NCBI RefSeq assembly: GCF_013409425.1
Contig: NZ_JACCAC010000001.1
Coordinates: forward strand, 682,001-746,000
Direction of reading: 5' to 3'
Source: Nocardioides perillae
Lineage (GTDB): Bacteria; Actinomycetota; Actinomycetes; Propionibacteriales; Nocardioidaceae
DNA: 64,000 nt
Shown here: positions 48,816 through 56,790 of the stretch, piece by piece
Numbering within the stretch: position 1 is the first letter of the stretch
Layout of the letters: each line of letters starts with the position of its first letter
Position numbers and translations under genes: made by a program
The notes under the pieces: generated by a model
The model's database searches: none
Seen by the model: only the letters and a program-made list of their open reading frames with translations
What the model was told of the DNA's origin: nothing

Positions 48816-49820
48816 TCAGAGCCGCAACCACCCGAGGTCGACCGCCCGGGCTGCCAGCTCGAAGCGGCTGGTGGCGCCGGCACGGCGCTGGAGGTCGGCG
48901 ATCATGCGCCGCACCGTGCGCGGCGAGACCTGCAGGGCGCGCGCCGAGCTCTCGTCGGTGTGGCCGTCGAGCAGCAGCCGCAGCAGCTCCAGGTCGGCCG
49001 GAGGTGGCCGGTCGCCGTCGCGGGCGCCGGCACGCTCGCCGGGCGCGAGCAGGTCGACGGACTGCCGCCAGACGAGGTCGAAGAGCGCGACCAGGGCGGC
49101 CACCACGCCGGGGCTCGTGAGCACCACGGCGCCCTGGGTCGGGTCGTGGGGGTCGCGGGCGACGAGGGCGCGCTCCGCGTCGTAGACCACCATGCGCACC
49201 GGCAGGCGGGGCGCGCTGCGGACCGTCGCGCCCGCCCGGGCGAAGGCGGCGAGGTAGGGGCGGATCTGCGGGTCGCCGGTGACCGAGTCGGGGTGGACGA
49301 CGCGCACGTCGACGCCGCGGTCGAGCACACCGCCGTCCTCGTCGAGGCTGGCGGCGTAGACCTCGACGGGGTACTTCGCGGCGACGAAGGACCGGACGCT
49401 CCGGCGCACGCCCTGGTTGAGCTCCGACATCCGGGTGACCGTCTCGGCGCGCGTCGCGAGCACCTCGACCTGCTCGGTCCCGCGGCGGTCGCGCTCGCAC
49501 CGGTAGTCTTCGGCGAAGGTGTCGGCCTGCTCGCGCATCGCCTGCAGCTCGGCGTGGCGGCGGGCGAGCTGCTGCTCCTCGCGGCGCAGGTAGGCCGACA
49601 GGGCGACCTCGGGGCTGCGGGGGCGGACGGCCTTGCCGTCGCCGCTCGCCTCGAGCGGGGTCACCAGGCCGACGTGGGCGAGCCGGTCGGTGGCGTCGCG
49701 GACCTGCAGCACGGTGAGACCCGTGGCCTCGGCGAGCGCCTCGTCGGGGTCCTCGGGTGCGAGCAGGCGCGCGCGGTAGACGGCAGCCGCCTCCCCGTCC
49801 AGCCCGAACCGCTCCAGCAT
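48816..49820 (-). CDS. LuxR-type HTH regulator with TrmB-like N-terminal region
   Basis: The 334-residue protein ends in a LuxR/GerE helix-turn-helix (about residues 270-330: LELLRLLLDGHTDESSARAL, then VSPRTVRRMIADLQRRAGAT and FELAARAVDLGWL). Its N-terminus (LDGEAAAVYRARLLAPEDPD, VLQVRDATDRLAHVGLV) looks like the TrmB winged helix, followed by a coiled coil of about 50 residues and a PLD-like or sensor middle domain (EVYAASLDEDGG). The ATG at 49820 is chosen because GGGGCGAGGG precedes it. It lies just upstream of, and on the same strand as, the exopolysaccharide operon, so it is a good candidate regulator of it. Confidence 0.85.
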   Translation of the reverse strand: MLERFGLDGEAAAVYRARLLAPEDPDEALAEATGLTVLQVRDATDRLAHVGLVTPLEASGDGKAVRPRSPEVALSAYLRREEQQLARRHAELQAMREQADTFAEDYRCERDRRGTEQVEVLATRAETVTRMSELNQGVRRSVRSFVAAKYPVEVYAASLDEDGGVLDRGVDVRVVHPDSVTGDPQIRPYLAAFARAGATVRSAPRLPVRMVVYDAERALVARDPHDPTQGAVVLTSPGVVAALVALFDLVWRQSVDLLAPGERAGARDGDRPPPADLELLRLLLDGHTDESSARALQVSPRTVRRMIADLQRRAGATSRFELAARAVDLGWLRL

Positions 49821-49841
49821 CCCTCGCCCCGTGGTGTGCGG

Positions 49842-49866
49842 GACCCGGCCCCCCACGGGCCGGGTC
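49842..49866. promoter_or_regulatory. Hairpin in the 5' leader of the LuxR-type gene
   Basis: A 10-bp stem (GACCCGGCCC and complement) with a 5-base loop sits 22 bases before the start codon of the LuxR-type gene. Two copies of CTTGAG, 17 bases apart on the minus strand, lie further upstream. Confidence 0.4.
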
Positions 49867-49936
49867 TCGCCTCGGAGGCTAGGGAGCGAGGCTCAAGTCG
49901 ACCCTCGGCTCCACCTCAAGACTCGCGTGGCAGGGT

Positions 49937-50632
49937 GTGCCGGTGCGCGTCGTCGTCCTCACCGGTGCCGGGATCTCGGCGGAGAGCGGTGTGCCCACCT
50001 TCCGCGACGCCGACGGCCTGTGGCACGGCCACCGCGTCGAGGACGTCGCCACCCCGGAGGCCTACGAGCGGCAGCCGACGCTCGTGCACCGCTTCTACGA
50101 CGAGCGACGCCGCTCGCTGCGCGACGTCGGGCCCAACCCCGCGCACCGCGCGCTGGCCCGCCTCGAGGACGCGCTCGGCGCCGACCTCACGCTCGTCACC
50201 CAGAACATCGACGACCTGCACGAGCGCGGCGGCTCGCGGCGGGTCCTGCACATGCACGGCGAGCTGCGCTCGGCGCTGTGCCGCGCGTGCGGCGGGCGCA
50301 CGCCGTGGGACGACGACCTCGTCGACCTGCCGCCCTGCCCCGGCTGCGGCGTCACCGAGCTGCGCCCCGACGTCGTCTGGTTCGGCGAGGTGCCCTACCT
50401 GATGGACCGGATCGAGGTGCGCCTCGCGACGGCGGAGCTGTTCGTCTCGGTCGGCACCTCCGGCGCGGTCTACCCGGCGGCCGGCTTCGTGCAGGTCGCC
50501 GCGGCGTACGGCGCGCGCACCCTCGAGCTGAACCTCGAGCCCAGCGAGGGCTCTGCGCTCTTCGACGAGGCACGCCACGGCCCGGCCTCGCTCCTCGTCC
50601 CCGCGTGGGTGGACGAGGTGCTCGGGGGCTGA
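49937..50632 (+). CDS. cobB: NAD-dependent protein deacylase (Sir2 family, class III)
   Basis: Removes acyl groups from protein lysines using NAD+. The 231-residue protein has GAGISAESGVPTFRD at 10-24, TQNIDDLHERGG at 88-99, the catalytic His107 in HMHGEL, and a zinc site of Cys115, Cys118, Cys134 and Cys137. Tyr54 and Arg57 form the Y-x-x-R pair that marks class III sirtuins able to take succinyl or malonyl groups. The GTG at 49937 or the one two codons later could be the start. Three hairpins follow the stop in the convergent gap before the TetR gene. Confidence 0.93.
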   Translation: MPVRVVVLTGAGISAESGVPTFRDADGLWHGHRVEDVATPEAYERQPTLVHRFYDERRRSLRDVGPNPAHRALARLEDALGADLTLVTQNIDDLHERGGSRRVLHMHGELRSALCRACGGRTPWDDDLVDLPPCPGCGVTELRPDVVWFGEVPYLMDRIEVRLATAELFVSVGTSGAVYPAAGFVQVAAAYGARTLELNLEPSEGSALFDEARHGPASLLVPAWVDEVLGG

Positions 50633-50655
50633 CGGGTGACGGCCAGCCCCCGTCG

Positions 50656-50744
50656 GAGTCACCGGTCAGCCGGTGAGTCCCTCACTTGTGCCCCGAGTTC
50701 TCGGCCCACAAGTGCAGGAGTCACCGGTCAGCCGGGGACTCCTG
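50656..50744. terminator. Hairpin cluster between the convergent sirtuin and TetR genes
   Basis: GAGTCACCGGTCAGCCGG occurs twice, at 50656-50673 and 50718-50735. Between them lies CACTTGTG with CACAAGTG (50683-50714) enclosing an inner CCGAG-TT-CTCGG. The second copy forms CAGGAGTC with GACTCCTG (50715-50744). Such structure between converging genes fits bidirectional termination. Confidence 0.6.
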
Positions 50745-50763
50745 CAGCGGGCCGGAGACCCCC

Positions 50764-51555
50764 TCAGCGGGCCATCTCGGCGGCGAGCACCGCCTCGTAG
50801 TGCGCCCGGCGGTCGGCGAGGCCGAGGCGGGGCACCCACTCGCGGACGAACTGGGTGAACATCGCGCCGGCCTCGATGATGCGCGGGTCGAGGTGGCCGA
50901 AGACCTCGAGCGTGACCACGCCGTAGAGCTGGGTCCACGCCGACATGAAGACCCACAGGACGCCGCGCGCCGCCTCGGGCACGCGGTCGAGGTCGACCGG
51001 GGCGAGCGGGTCGCGCAGCGCCTCGGCGACGGCGGGCTCGAGGTCGGCGAGGTCGGGGTGGGCGAAGCCCTCGCGCTGCCACACGTCGAGGAGCAGGCCG
51101 TTCATGAAGTGCCCCGACGTCGCGGCGGTGAGCAGCTCGCGCCGCACGCACGCGCTGTCGGCGACCGGGTTGGCGAAGACCAGCGAGAACTCCCGCGGCT
51201 CGGCCAGCGCCCAGCGGCGGAAGGCGACCGCGGCGGCGACCAGGCGGGCGGCCGGGTCGTCGGCGGGGTGCCGCTCGGCCGCCTCGCGCAGCCGCTCGGT
51301 CGCGGCGCGGTCCACCTCAAAGGCGACCAGGTCGACCAGCTCCTGGTAGGACGCGACGTAGCGGTAGAGCGCCGGCGCCGTCATGCCCATCCGCGAGGCG
51401 ACGGCGCGCAGCGACAGCTCCTGGCCGTCGGCGAGGAGCGCTCGGGAGACGGTGACGATCTCGGCGAAGGTCGCCTCGCGCTGCCGCTCGCGTCGGGTCC
51501 GCCCGGCACTGGGGGCAGGAGTGGGCGCGGAGGTGGAGGCAGGGGCCTGCGGCAC
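50764..51555 (-). CDS. TetR/AcrR-family repressor, probable regulator of the MMPL transporter
   Basis: The 263-residue protein has a helix-turn-helix at about residues 48-85 (LSLRAVASRMGMTAPALYRYVASYQELVDLV) and an all-helical ligand domain with WVFMSAWTQLYGVVTLEVFG. GAGGAGCACC precedes the GTG. It is divergent from the MMPL transporter gene across 106 bases that hold direct and inverted repeats, the typical layout of a TetR repressor that controls an exporter in response to its substrate. The ligand is unknown. The first 20 residues are a disordered Ala/Pro/Ser segment. Confidence 0.9.
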   Translation of the reverse strand: MPQAPASTSAPTPAPSAGRTRRERQREATFAEIVTVSRALLADGQELSLRAVASRMGMTAPALYRYVASYQELVDLVAFEVDRAATERLREAAERHPADDPAARLVAAAVAFRRWALAEPREFSLVFANPVADSACVRRELLTAATSGHFMNGLLLDVWQREGFAHPDLADLEPAVAEALRDPLAPVDLDRVPEAARGVLWVFMSAWTQLYGVVTLEVFGHLDPRIIEAGAMFTQFVREWVPRLGLADRRAHYEAVLAAEMAR

Positions 51556-51592
51556 GGTGCTCCTCGGGTCCGAGAGGGTCTTGACGGGCTGA

Positions 51593-51647
51593 GTTTACAC
51601 CGTTTACCGTTCGATGGGTTAACACCCTTCACCGAGATGAAGGGGTG
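51593..51647. promoter_or_regulatory. Operator-like repeats between the TetR and MMPL genes
   Basis: GTTTAC occurs at 51593-51598 and 51602-51607 (9-base spacing), followed by the near-palindrome GGGTTAACACCC at 51616-51627 and the inverted pair CACCCTTCA / TGAAGGGGTG at 51623-51647. The AT-rich core lies where both promoters should be. Confidence 0.5.
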
Positions 51648-51661
51648 TCAGAGGAGGAACC

Positions 51662-53965
51662 GTGGTCGACCGCTGGGGTGGCTTCGTGGCCCGCCGGGCC
51701 CTGTCCGTGCTGCTCGCCGGCCTCGCGCTGGTGATGGCCGCCGGTGCCTACGGCGCCGGCGTCTTCGACTCGCTCAGCCAGGGGGGTTTCGACGACCCCG
51801 CCTCGGAGTCGGCCCGCGAGCTCGCCCGCGAGCGCGAGCTCTTCGGCAACCGCTCGGTCGACGTGGTCGCGGTCTACTCCGCGCCCGACGGCAGCGGCCT
51901 CGCCGCCGACGACCCCGCCTTCCGCGCCGAGGTGGAGCGGGTGGTCGACGAGGTCCCGGAGGGCACCGTCGCCCAGGTCGTCACGGCGTACGACGTGCCG
52001 GACGGCTCGCTCGTCAGCGACGACGGCCGTGCGGTGCAGGTGCTGGTCTCGCTCGCGGGGGAGAGCCAGGACGACTTCCTGCGCGCCTACGACGAGCTGG
52101 CGCCCGCGCTGGAGTCCGACCTGCTGCGCACCGACCTCGCCGGGGCCTTCGCGGTCTACTCCGACGTCAACGAGATCACCGCCGAGGACCTGGAGCGCGC
52201 GGAGCTGCTCAGCCTGCCGCTGGTGCTGCTGCTCGCCCTGCTCATCTTCCGCAGCCTGGTCGCGGCGCTGATGCCGGTGCTCGTCGGGCTGGTGGCGCTG
52301 CTCGGGGCGCTGGCCGTGGTGCGGCTGGTCGCGCAGGTCACCGAGGTCTCGGTCTTCTCCGTCAACGTCGTCTCGCTGCTGGGCATCGGCCTGGCCATCG
52401 ACTACGCCCTCTTCGTGGTCAGCCGCTTCCGCGAGGAGCTGGCGACGCTCCGGGGCGACGCGGGCGGCCGGGCCCCCGGGCCGGACGCGGTCGCGGAGGC
52501 CGTGCACCGCACGATGGCGTCGGCGGGGCGCACCGTGCTCTTCTCGGGGCTCACCGTCGCCGCGGCGATGTCGAGCCTCCTCGTCTTCCCCCAGGCGTTC
52601 CTGCGCAGCATGGCCTACGGCGGCGCCGCGGCCGTGCTGGTCGCGATGCTGGCCGCGCTCACGGTGCTCCCCGCCGCGCTGCGGCTGCTGGGCCACCGCG
52701 TCGACGCGGGCCGGCTGCCGGCGCTGACCCGCCGCGGCCGGGGCGGTCGACGGGGGGCCGAGGCCGGCTCCCCGGCCACTGACGAGGGCGCGCGCTGGGC
52801 GGCCCTGGCCCGTGCCGTGATGCGGCGCCCCGTCGTCGTCGTCACGGTGACCGTGGCGGTGCTGCTCGCGGTGGCCTCCCCCTTCCTGGGCGCGCAGTGG
52901 GGCAGCGTCGACCACCGGGTGCTGCCGGCCGACGCGCCCGCGCACGTGGCCGCCGACCTCGTCGCGGCCGAGTTCGGCGGCGAGACCTCGAGTGCGTCGC
53001 TGCTGCTGGAGGGCGCGAGCGAGGCGGAGGTCGCGGCGTACGTCGAGGCGGTGCAGCGCGTCGACGGCGTCGTCGCGGTCACCCCGGTGGCGCAGGAGGC
53101 CGCCGCGGTGCTGCTCCGCGCGACGTGGGAGGGCGACAGCCAGTCCGAGCGCGCCCAGGGCATCGTCGCGGACCTGCGCGACGTCGACCCGGCCGGCGGC
53201 GAGGTGCTGGTCGGCGGCATCGCGGCCGACACCGTCGACCTGCTCGACTCGGTGGCCGACCGGCTGCCCTGGATGGGCCTGATCGTCGTCGTGGTCATGC
53301 TGGTGCTGCTCTTCGTCGCCTTCGGCTCGGTCGTGCTGCCGGTCAAGGCGGTGGTGATGAACCTCGTGTCCATCACGGCCAGCTTCGGCGTCGTCACCTG
53401 GATCTTCGGCGACGGCAACGGCGCCGACCTGCTGGGCTTCGAGCCGCAGGGCTTCCTGGACGCGACCAACCCGATCCTGATGCTCGCGATCCTCTTCGGC
53501 CTCTCGATGGACTACGAGGTCTTCCTGCTCTCCCGGGTGCGCGAGCAGTGGGACCGCAGCGCCGGCGACCCCACCCTCACCCCGGCGCAGCGCAACCGGC
53601 TGGCCGTCGTCACCGGCGTGCAGAAGACCGGCCGGATCATCACCAGCGCGGCCCTGCTGCTCGCCATCGTGATCGGCGCCTTCGCCACGAGCGGCATCGT
53701 CTTCATGAAGATGCTCGGCGTCGGCATGCTCGTCGCGCTGCTGCTCGACGCCACCGTGGTGCGGGCGCTGCTGGTGCCCGCGACCATGGCGCTGCTCGGG
53801 CGGTGGAACTGGTGGGCGCCGGGCCCGCTGGCGCGGTGGTGGGAGCGCCACGGCTTCCGCGAGGAGGGCCGCGCGCCGGGCCGGGCGACGGGGCCGGCGA
53901 CGGGGCCGGCGACCGGCGGGGACGACCCCACGGGGACGCCCGAGCGGGTGGACGCCCTCGTCTGA
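51662..53965 (+). CDS. MMPL-family (RND superfamily) transporter
   Basis: The 767-residue inner-membrane exporter probably uses the proton gradient to move lipids, glycolipids or drugs. It has the two-fold RND build: a first membrane segment (ALSVLLAGLALVMAAGAYG), an extracellular domain, then five segments that include GIGLAIDYALFVVSRFREEL. The second half has GLSMDYEVFLLSRVREQWDR. The Asp-Tyr in each repeat is the expected proton-relay site. GAGGAGGAACC precedes the GTG. The short C-terminal tail is Gly/Thr/Pro-rich and hydrophilic. A divergent TetR gene suggests substrate-inducible expression. Confidence 0.94.
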   Translation: MVDRWGGFVARRALSVLLAGLALVMAAGAYGAGVFDSLSQGGFDDPASESARELARERELFGNRSVDVVAVYSAPDGSGLAADDPAFRAEVERVVDEVPEGTVAQVVTAYDVPDGSLVSDDGRAVQVLVSLAGESQDDFLRAYDELAPALESDLLRTDLAGAFAVYSDVNEITAEDLERAELLSLPLVLLLALLIFRSLVAALMPVLVGLVALLGALAVVRLVAQVTEVSVFSVNVVSLLGIGLAIDYALFVVSRFREELATLRGDAGGRAPGPDAVAEAVHRTMASAGRTVLFSGLTVAAAMSSLLVFPQAFLRSMAYGGAAAVLVAMLAALTVLPAALRLLGHRVDAGRLPALTRRGRGGRRGAEAGSPATDEGARWAALARAVMRRPVVVVTVTVAVLLAVASPFLGAQWGSVDHRVLPADAPAHVAADLVAAEFGGETSSASLLLEGASEAEVAAYVEAVQRVDGVVAVTPVAQEAAAVLLRATWEGDSQSERAQGIVADLRDVDPAGGEVLVGGIAADTVDLLDSVADRLPWMGLIVVVVMLVLLFVAFGSVVLPVKAVVMNLVSITASFGVVTWIFGDGNGADLLGFEPQGFLDATNPILMLAILFGLSMDYEVFLLSRVREQWDRSAGDPTLTPAQRNRLAVVTGVQKTGRIITSAALLLAIVIGAFATSGIVFMKMLGVGMLVALLLDATVVRALLVPATMALLGRWNWWAPGPLARWWERHGFREEGRAPGRATGPATGPATGGDDPTGTPERVDALV

Positions 53966-53995
53966 GGGTTGCCACCCCCCTGCCAGACTCGCCGG

Positions 53996-54667
53996 GTGAA
54001 CCGACAGCAGGCCACCACCCTCGTCTTCGCGGCGGTCGGGGCGAGCGTGCTCGGGTTCCTGCTGCGCGTGGAGCCGGGGTCGAGCACGTTCTACGCCCTC
54101 ACCTTCGGCCTCGCCGCGGTCTGGGCGGTCGGCGCCTTCGCCGCGGGCCCGCTCCACCTCGGCCGGGTGGGCGACGGGCTCTACCTCCGCCAGCTCTTCG
54201 GCCCGGCCGTGTGGACCTGGGCCCAGGGCCGGCGGCCCGTCATCATCGGCGTCGGGGGCGGCGTCGTGCTCGCCACCGTCTTCGTGCTCGGCGGCCTGCT
54301 GGTGCGCGAGCTGACCTTCCTGGAGCCGCTGGAGCGGGCGATCGCGCAGGTCGTGCAGTTCGCCAACCAGGGCAGCGCCCCGCTGCTGCTGGTGATCACC
54401 GTGCTCAACGGGCTCGCGGAGGAGACCTTCTTCCGCGGCGCGGTCTTCGACGCGGTGCCCCACCGCAAGGTCGTGGTCTCCACCGCGCTCTACGTCGTCG
54501 CGACGGCCCTCACCGGCAACGTCATGCTCGCCTTCGCCGCGATCGTCATCGGCGCCGTCACCGGCTACCAGCGGCTGGTCACCGGTGGCATCCTCGCGCC
54601 GATGCTCACCCACATCACCTGGTCGGTGACGATGCTCTACGCGCTGCCGGCGATCTTCGTCGCCTGA
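53996..54667 (+). CDS. CPBP-family intramembrane metalloprotease
   Basis: The 223-residue membrane protein of the CPBP (Abi/Rce1-like) family has about six membrane segments. Motif 1 is NGLAEETFFRGAVF, with the Glu-Glu-x3-Arg core near residue 145; motif 2 is in VVVSTALYVVATALTGNVML; and motif 3 is GILAPMLTHITWSVTMLYAL, with its His near residue 205. The catalytic residues appear intact. It begins at a GTG 30 bases after the MMPL stop. A role in protein maturation or bacteriocin-type immunity is typical of the family but not shown here. Confidence 0.88.
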   Translation: MNRQQATTLVFAAVGASVLGFLLRVEPGSSTFYALTFGLAAVWAVGAFAAGPLHLGRVGDGLYLRQLFGPAVWTWAQGRRPVIIGVGGGVVLATVFVLGGLLVRELTFLEPLERAIAQVVQFANQGSAPLLLVITVLNGLAEETFFRGAVFDAVPHRKVVVSTALYVVATALTGNVMLAFAAIVIGAVTGYQRLVTGGILAPMLTHITWSVTMLYALPAIFVA

Positions 54668-54721
54668 GCGGACCGCACGCGGCCCGCGCCGCCTGGCGCG
54701 CGGCCCCGGGCCTGGGTGGCC

Positions 54722-55642
54722 TCAGGCCCCCGTGGCCGCCCGCCGCTCGGCCAGCGCCCGGCGCACCGCCTCCTCGTAGGTCAGCGGCTCCCCGGGCACC
54801 ACGTCGCGGATCGAGTGGTCCTTGACGACCACCTCGACGTCCATGGAGTCGATGAGGTTGCGCCCGGTGGTCACGTCGACGTCGGTGACCAGCGCCAGCC
54901 AGTAGGAGGACAGCCGCGGGCTGAGCACCGGCACGCGGATGATCGGGATGGTGCGCCCGTGGTCGACGCGGGCGGCGACCTGCAGCATGTCGACGTAGGT
55001 CAGCTGGTCGGGCCCGCCGACCTCGAAGCACCGGCCCAGCGCCTCCTCGCGACCGAGCACGCCGGCGAGGTAGCGCACCACGTCGTCGACGGCGATCGGC
55101 TGGGTGCGGGTCGAGGCCCACTTGGGCGCCACCATGGCGGGCAGGTTCTTCACCAGCTGGCGCGTGATCTCCCAGGAGATGCCGCCGTGGCCGACGACGA
55201 CGGCCGCACGCAGGACCGTCACGGGCACGCCGGCCTCGCCGAGCAGGCCCTCCACCTGGCGGCGGCTGCGCAGGTGGGCCGAGAGCGCCTCGTCCTCCTC
55301 GCCCAAGCCGCCGAGGTAGACGATCTGCTGCACGCCCTGCGCGGCCGCGGCCTCGCCGAAGGTGCGCGCGGCCGTCGCGTCGTGCTCCTCGAAGTCGGGC
55401 CGGTCGAGCGAGTGGACGAAGTAGTAGGCCACCTGCACGCCCTCGAGCGCGGCCACGAGGGAGTCGCGGTCGGTGACGTCGCCGTAGGTCGCGGTGCCGG
55501 CGCCGTCGTACTGCTCCGGGCGGCGCGTCATCGCGCGCACGTCGTGACCGGCCTCGGCGAGCACCGGCACGAGCCGGCGACCCACGAAGCCGGAGGCACC
55601 GGTGACGAGCACGCGGGTGGGCGCGGGCGCGGCGTCGGTCAT
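54722..55642 (-). CDS. NAD(P)-binding sugar-epimerase-like oxidoreductase (atypical SDR)
   Basis: The 306-residue protein has an N-terminal Rossmann motif, VLVTGASGFVGRRLVPVL, near residue 10. It continues with RRPEQYDGAGTATYGDVTDR, VYLGGLGEEDEALSAHLRSR and TVLRAAVVVGHGGISWEITR. This pattern is that of actinobacterial atypical SDR proteins of the NmrA/YwnB kind annotated as NAD(P)H-binding. The C-terminal part (VPGEPLTYEEAVRRALAER) resembles the short DUF2867-type tail of some members but is truncated. The substrate is unknown. The ATG at 55642 is preferred for its spacing to GGAGC; in-frame ATGs at 55654 and 55669 are alternatives. Confidence 0.85.
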   Translation of the reverse strand: MTDAAPAPTRVLVTGASGFVGRRLVPVLAEAGHDVRAMTRRPEQYDGAGTATYGDVTDRDSLVAALEGVQVAYYFVHSLDRPDFEEHDATAARTFGEAAAAQGVQQIVYLGGLGEEDEALSAHLRSRRQVEGLLGEAGVPVTVLRAAVVVGHGGISWEITRQLVKNLPAMVAPKWASTRTQPIAVDDVVRYLAGVLGREEALGRCFEVGGPDQLTYVDMLQVAARVDHGRTIPIIRVPVLSPRLSSYWLALVTDVDVTTGRNLIDSMDVEVVVKDHSIRDVVPGEPLTYEEAVRRALAERRAATGA

Positions 55643-55700
55643 GCGCTCCAGCATGCCGGGTCGGTGCACGCCCGGCCCGTCACCCGCCCGAGCGGTGGGG

Positions 55701-56702
55701 TCAGCCCCCGGTCAGGCTGAAGTGCTGCCAGTCGCGCAGCGTGCGGTAGTCCCCGCCCCAGGACCAGCCGATCCGCGCGAAGGCCCGCACGACCGGCCCG
55801 CCGGCCCGGACCATCCCCGGGGCGCGGCGGTCGCGGTCGAGGTAGGCGGAGGCGAGCTCGGGGAGCACGATCCGCTCGGTGCCGGACGCGGTCTCGCGCA
55901 CCCGCAGGTAGGGGTTCTGGAACGGGTTCAGGTCGACAGCGAGTCCGTAGGCGTGCTGGCTGAACCCGCCGCCGCCGGTGACGGGTCGGCACACGAAGGC
56001 GCCGGTGTCGTTGCCGTCGCCGGTGGGCGGGGCGTCGAGGGCGGCGCGGTCGGTGATCGAGACCCGCTCGAGCGGGAAGTCGGCGCGCCACAGGTCGCGG
56101 AAGACCTGGCGCAGGTCGGTCGCGACGTCGCGGTGCACGAGCAGCTCGCCGGTGTGCCGGCCGCCGTCGAAGCCGCGGTGCACCACCCGCAACCACGCCA
56201 GGTCGTCGCGGGCGACGGGGCAGCCGGGCTCCCAGGTCGACCGGTCGACCACCCGGTCGGGCGCGGGCGCGACGACCCGCGCCGCGTAGCCGTCACCGGG
56301 CAGCGGGGCGACCGGGTCGGGCAGGTCGAAGCGGCGGGTGCGCAGCGCCCGCGGCGTGCGCCGCACCTCGCCGTAGCCCGTCTCCGCCTCCGGCAGCACC
56401 CGCGTGCCCAGCCAGGGCGGCGGGGTGGTGCCGGGCGCGGGTGGGGTGGTCGGGGTGCTCGGGGTGGGCGTCGCGGTGGGGGAGTCGGGGGAGGTGGGGG
56501 AGGTGGGGGACGGGCGCGGCGTCGCGCCGGCGGTCGGCGTCGCGCCCTCGTCGTACGCCGTGGGGCTCGGGTCGGTCGTCTGCGCGCCGCTCGCCTCCGG
56601 CCCGGCGAGGCTGCCGCACCCGGCCAGCAGCACCGCTCCGGTCAGCAGGCCGGCCGCGCGCGCAGTGGCCCTGCGCGTCCTGCTCGCTCCCCTGGCACCC
56701 AC
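55701..56702 (-). CDS. M15-family D-Ala-D-Ala carboxypeptidase-like lipoprotein
   Basis: Probably cuts peptidoglycan peptides outside the cell. The 333-residue product (from the GTG chosen here) has a lipobox LLTGAVLLAGC, predicting a lipid-anchored exported protein. A Ser/Thr/Pro linker of about 60 residues follows (TSPTSPDSPTATPTPSTPTT). The C-terminal domain has the M15 zinc motif HAYGLAVDLNPFQNPY (His and Asp) and the third ligand in RDWQHFSLTGG. Start choice is uncertain: a GTG 15 codons upstream lies inside the large inverted repeat. Not part of the trehalose operon, whose stop lies 87 bases upstream on the same strand. Confidence 0.85.
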   Translation of the reverse strand: MGARGASRTRRATARAAGLLTGAVLLAGCGSLAGPEASGAQTTDPSPTAYDEGATPTAGATPRPSPTSPTSPDSPTATPTPSTPTTPPAPGTTPPPWLGTRVLPEAETGYGEVRRTPRALRTRRFDLPDPVAPLPGDGYAARVVAPAPDRVVDRSTWEPGCPVARDDLAWLRVVHRGFDGGRHTGELLVHRDVATDLRQVFRDLWRADFPLERVSITDRAALDAPPTGDGNDTGAFVCRPVTGGGGFSQHAYGLAVDLNPFQNPYLRVRETASGTERIVLPELASAYLDRDRRAPGMVRAGGPVVRAFARIGWSWGGDYRTLRDWQHFSLTGG

Positions 56703-56725
56703 CCCTCGACCGTACGGCCCCTTGT

Positions 56726-56790
56726 AACGCGCCGTCAGGAGCACCACCTACCCCGTCGACGGGGGTGGGTGGTGCTTCCAACGGCGCGTT
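56726..56790. terminator. Large inverted repeat after treZ
   Basis: Arms AACGCGCCGT (56726-56735) and ACGGCGCGTT (56781-56790) pair, and so do the inner stretches GGAGCACCACC and GGTGGTGCTTCC around CCCCGTCGACGGGG. The structure begins at the treZ stop codon, so it is a likely terminator for the trehalose operon. Confidence 0.7.
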
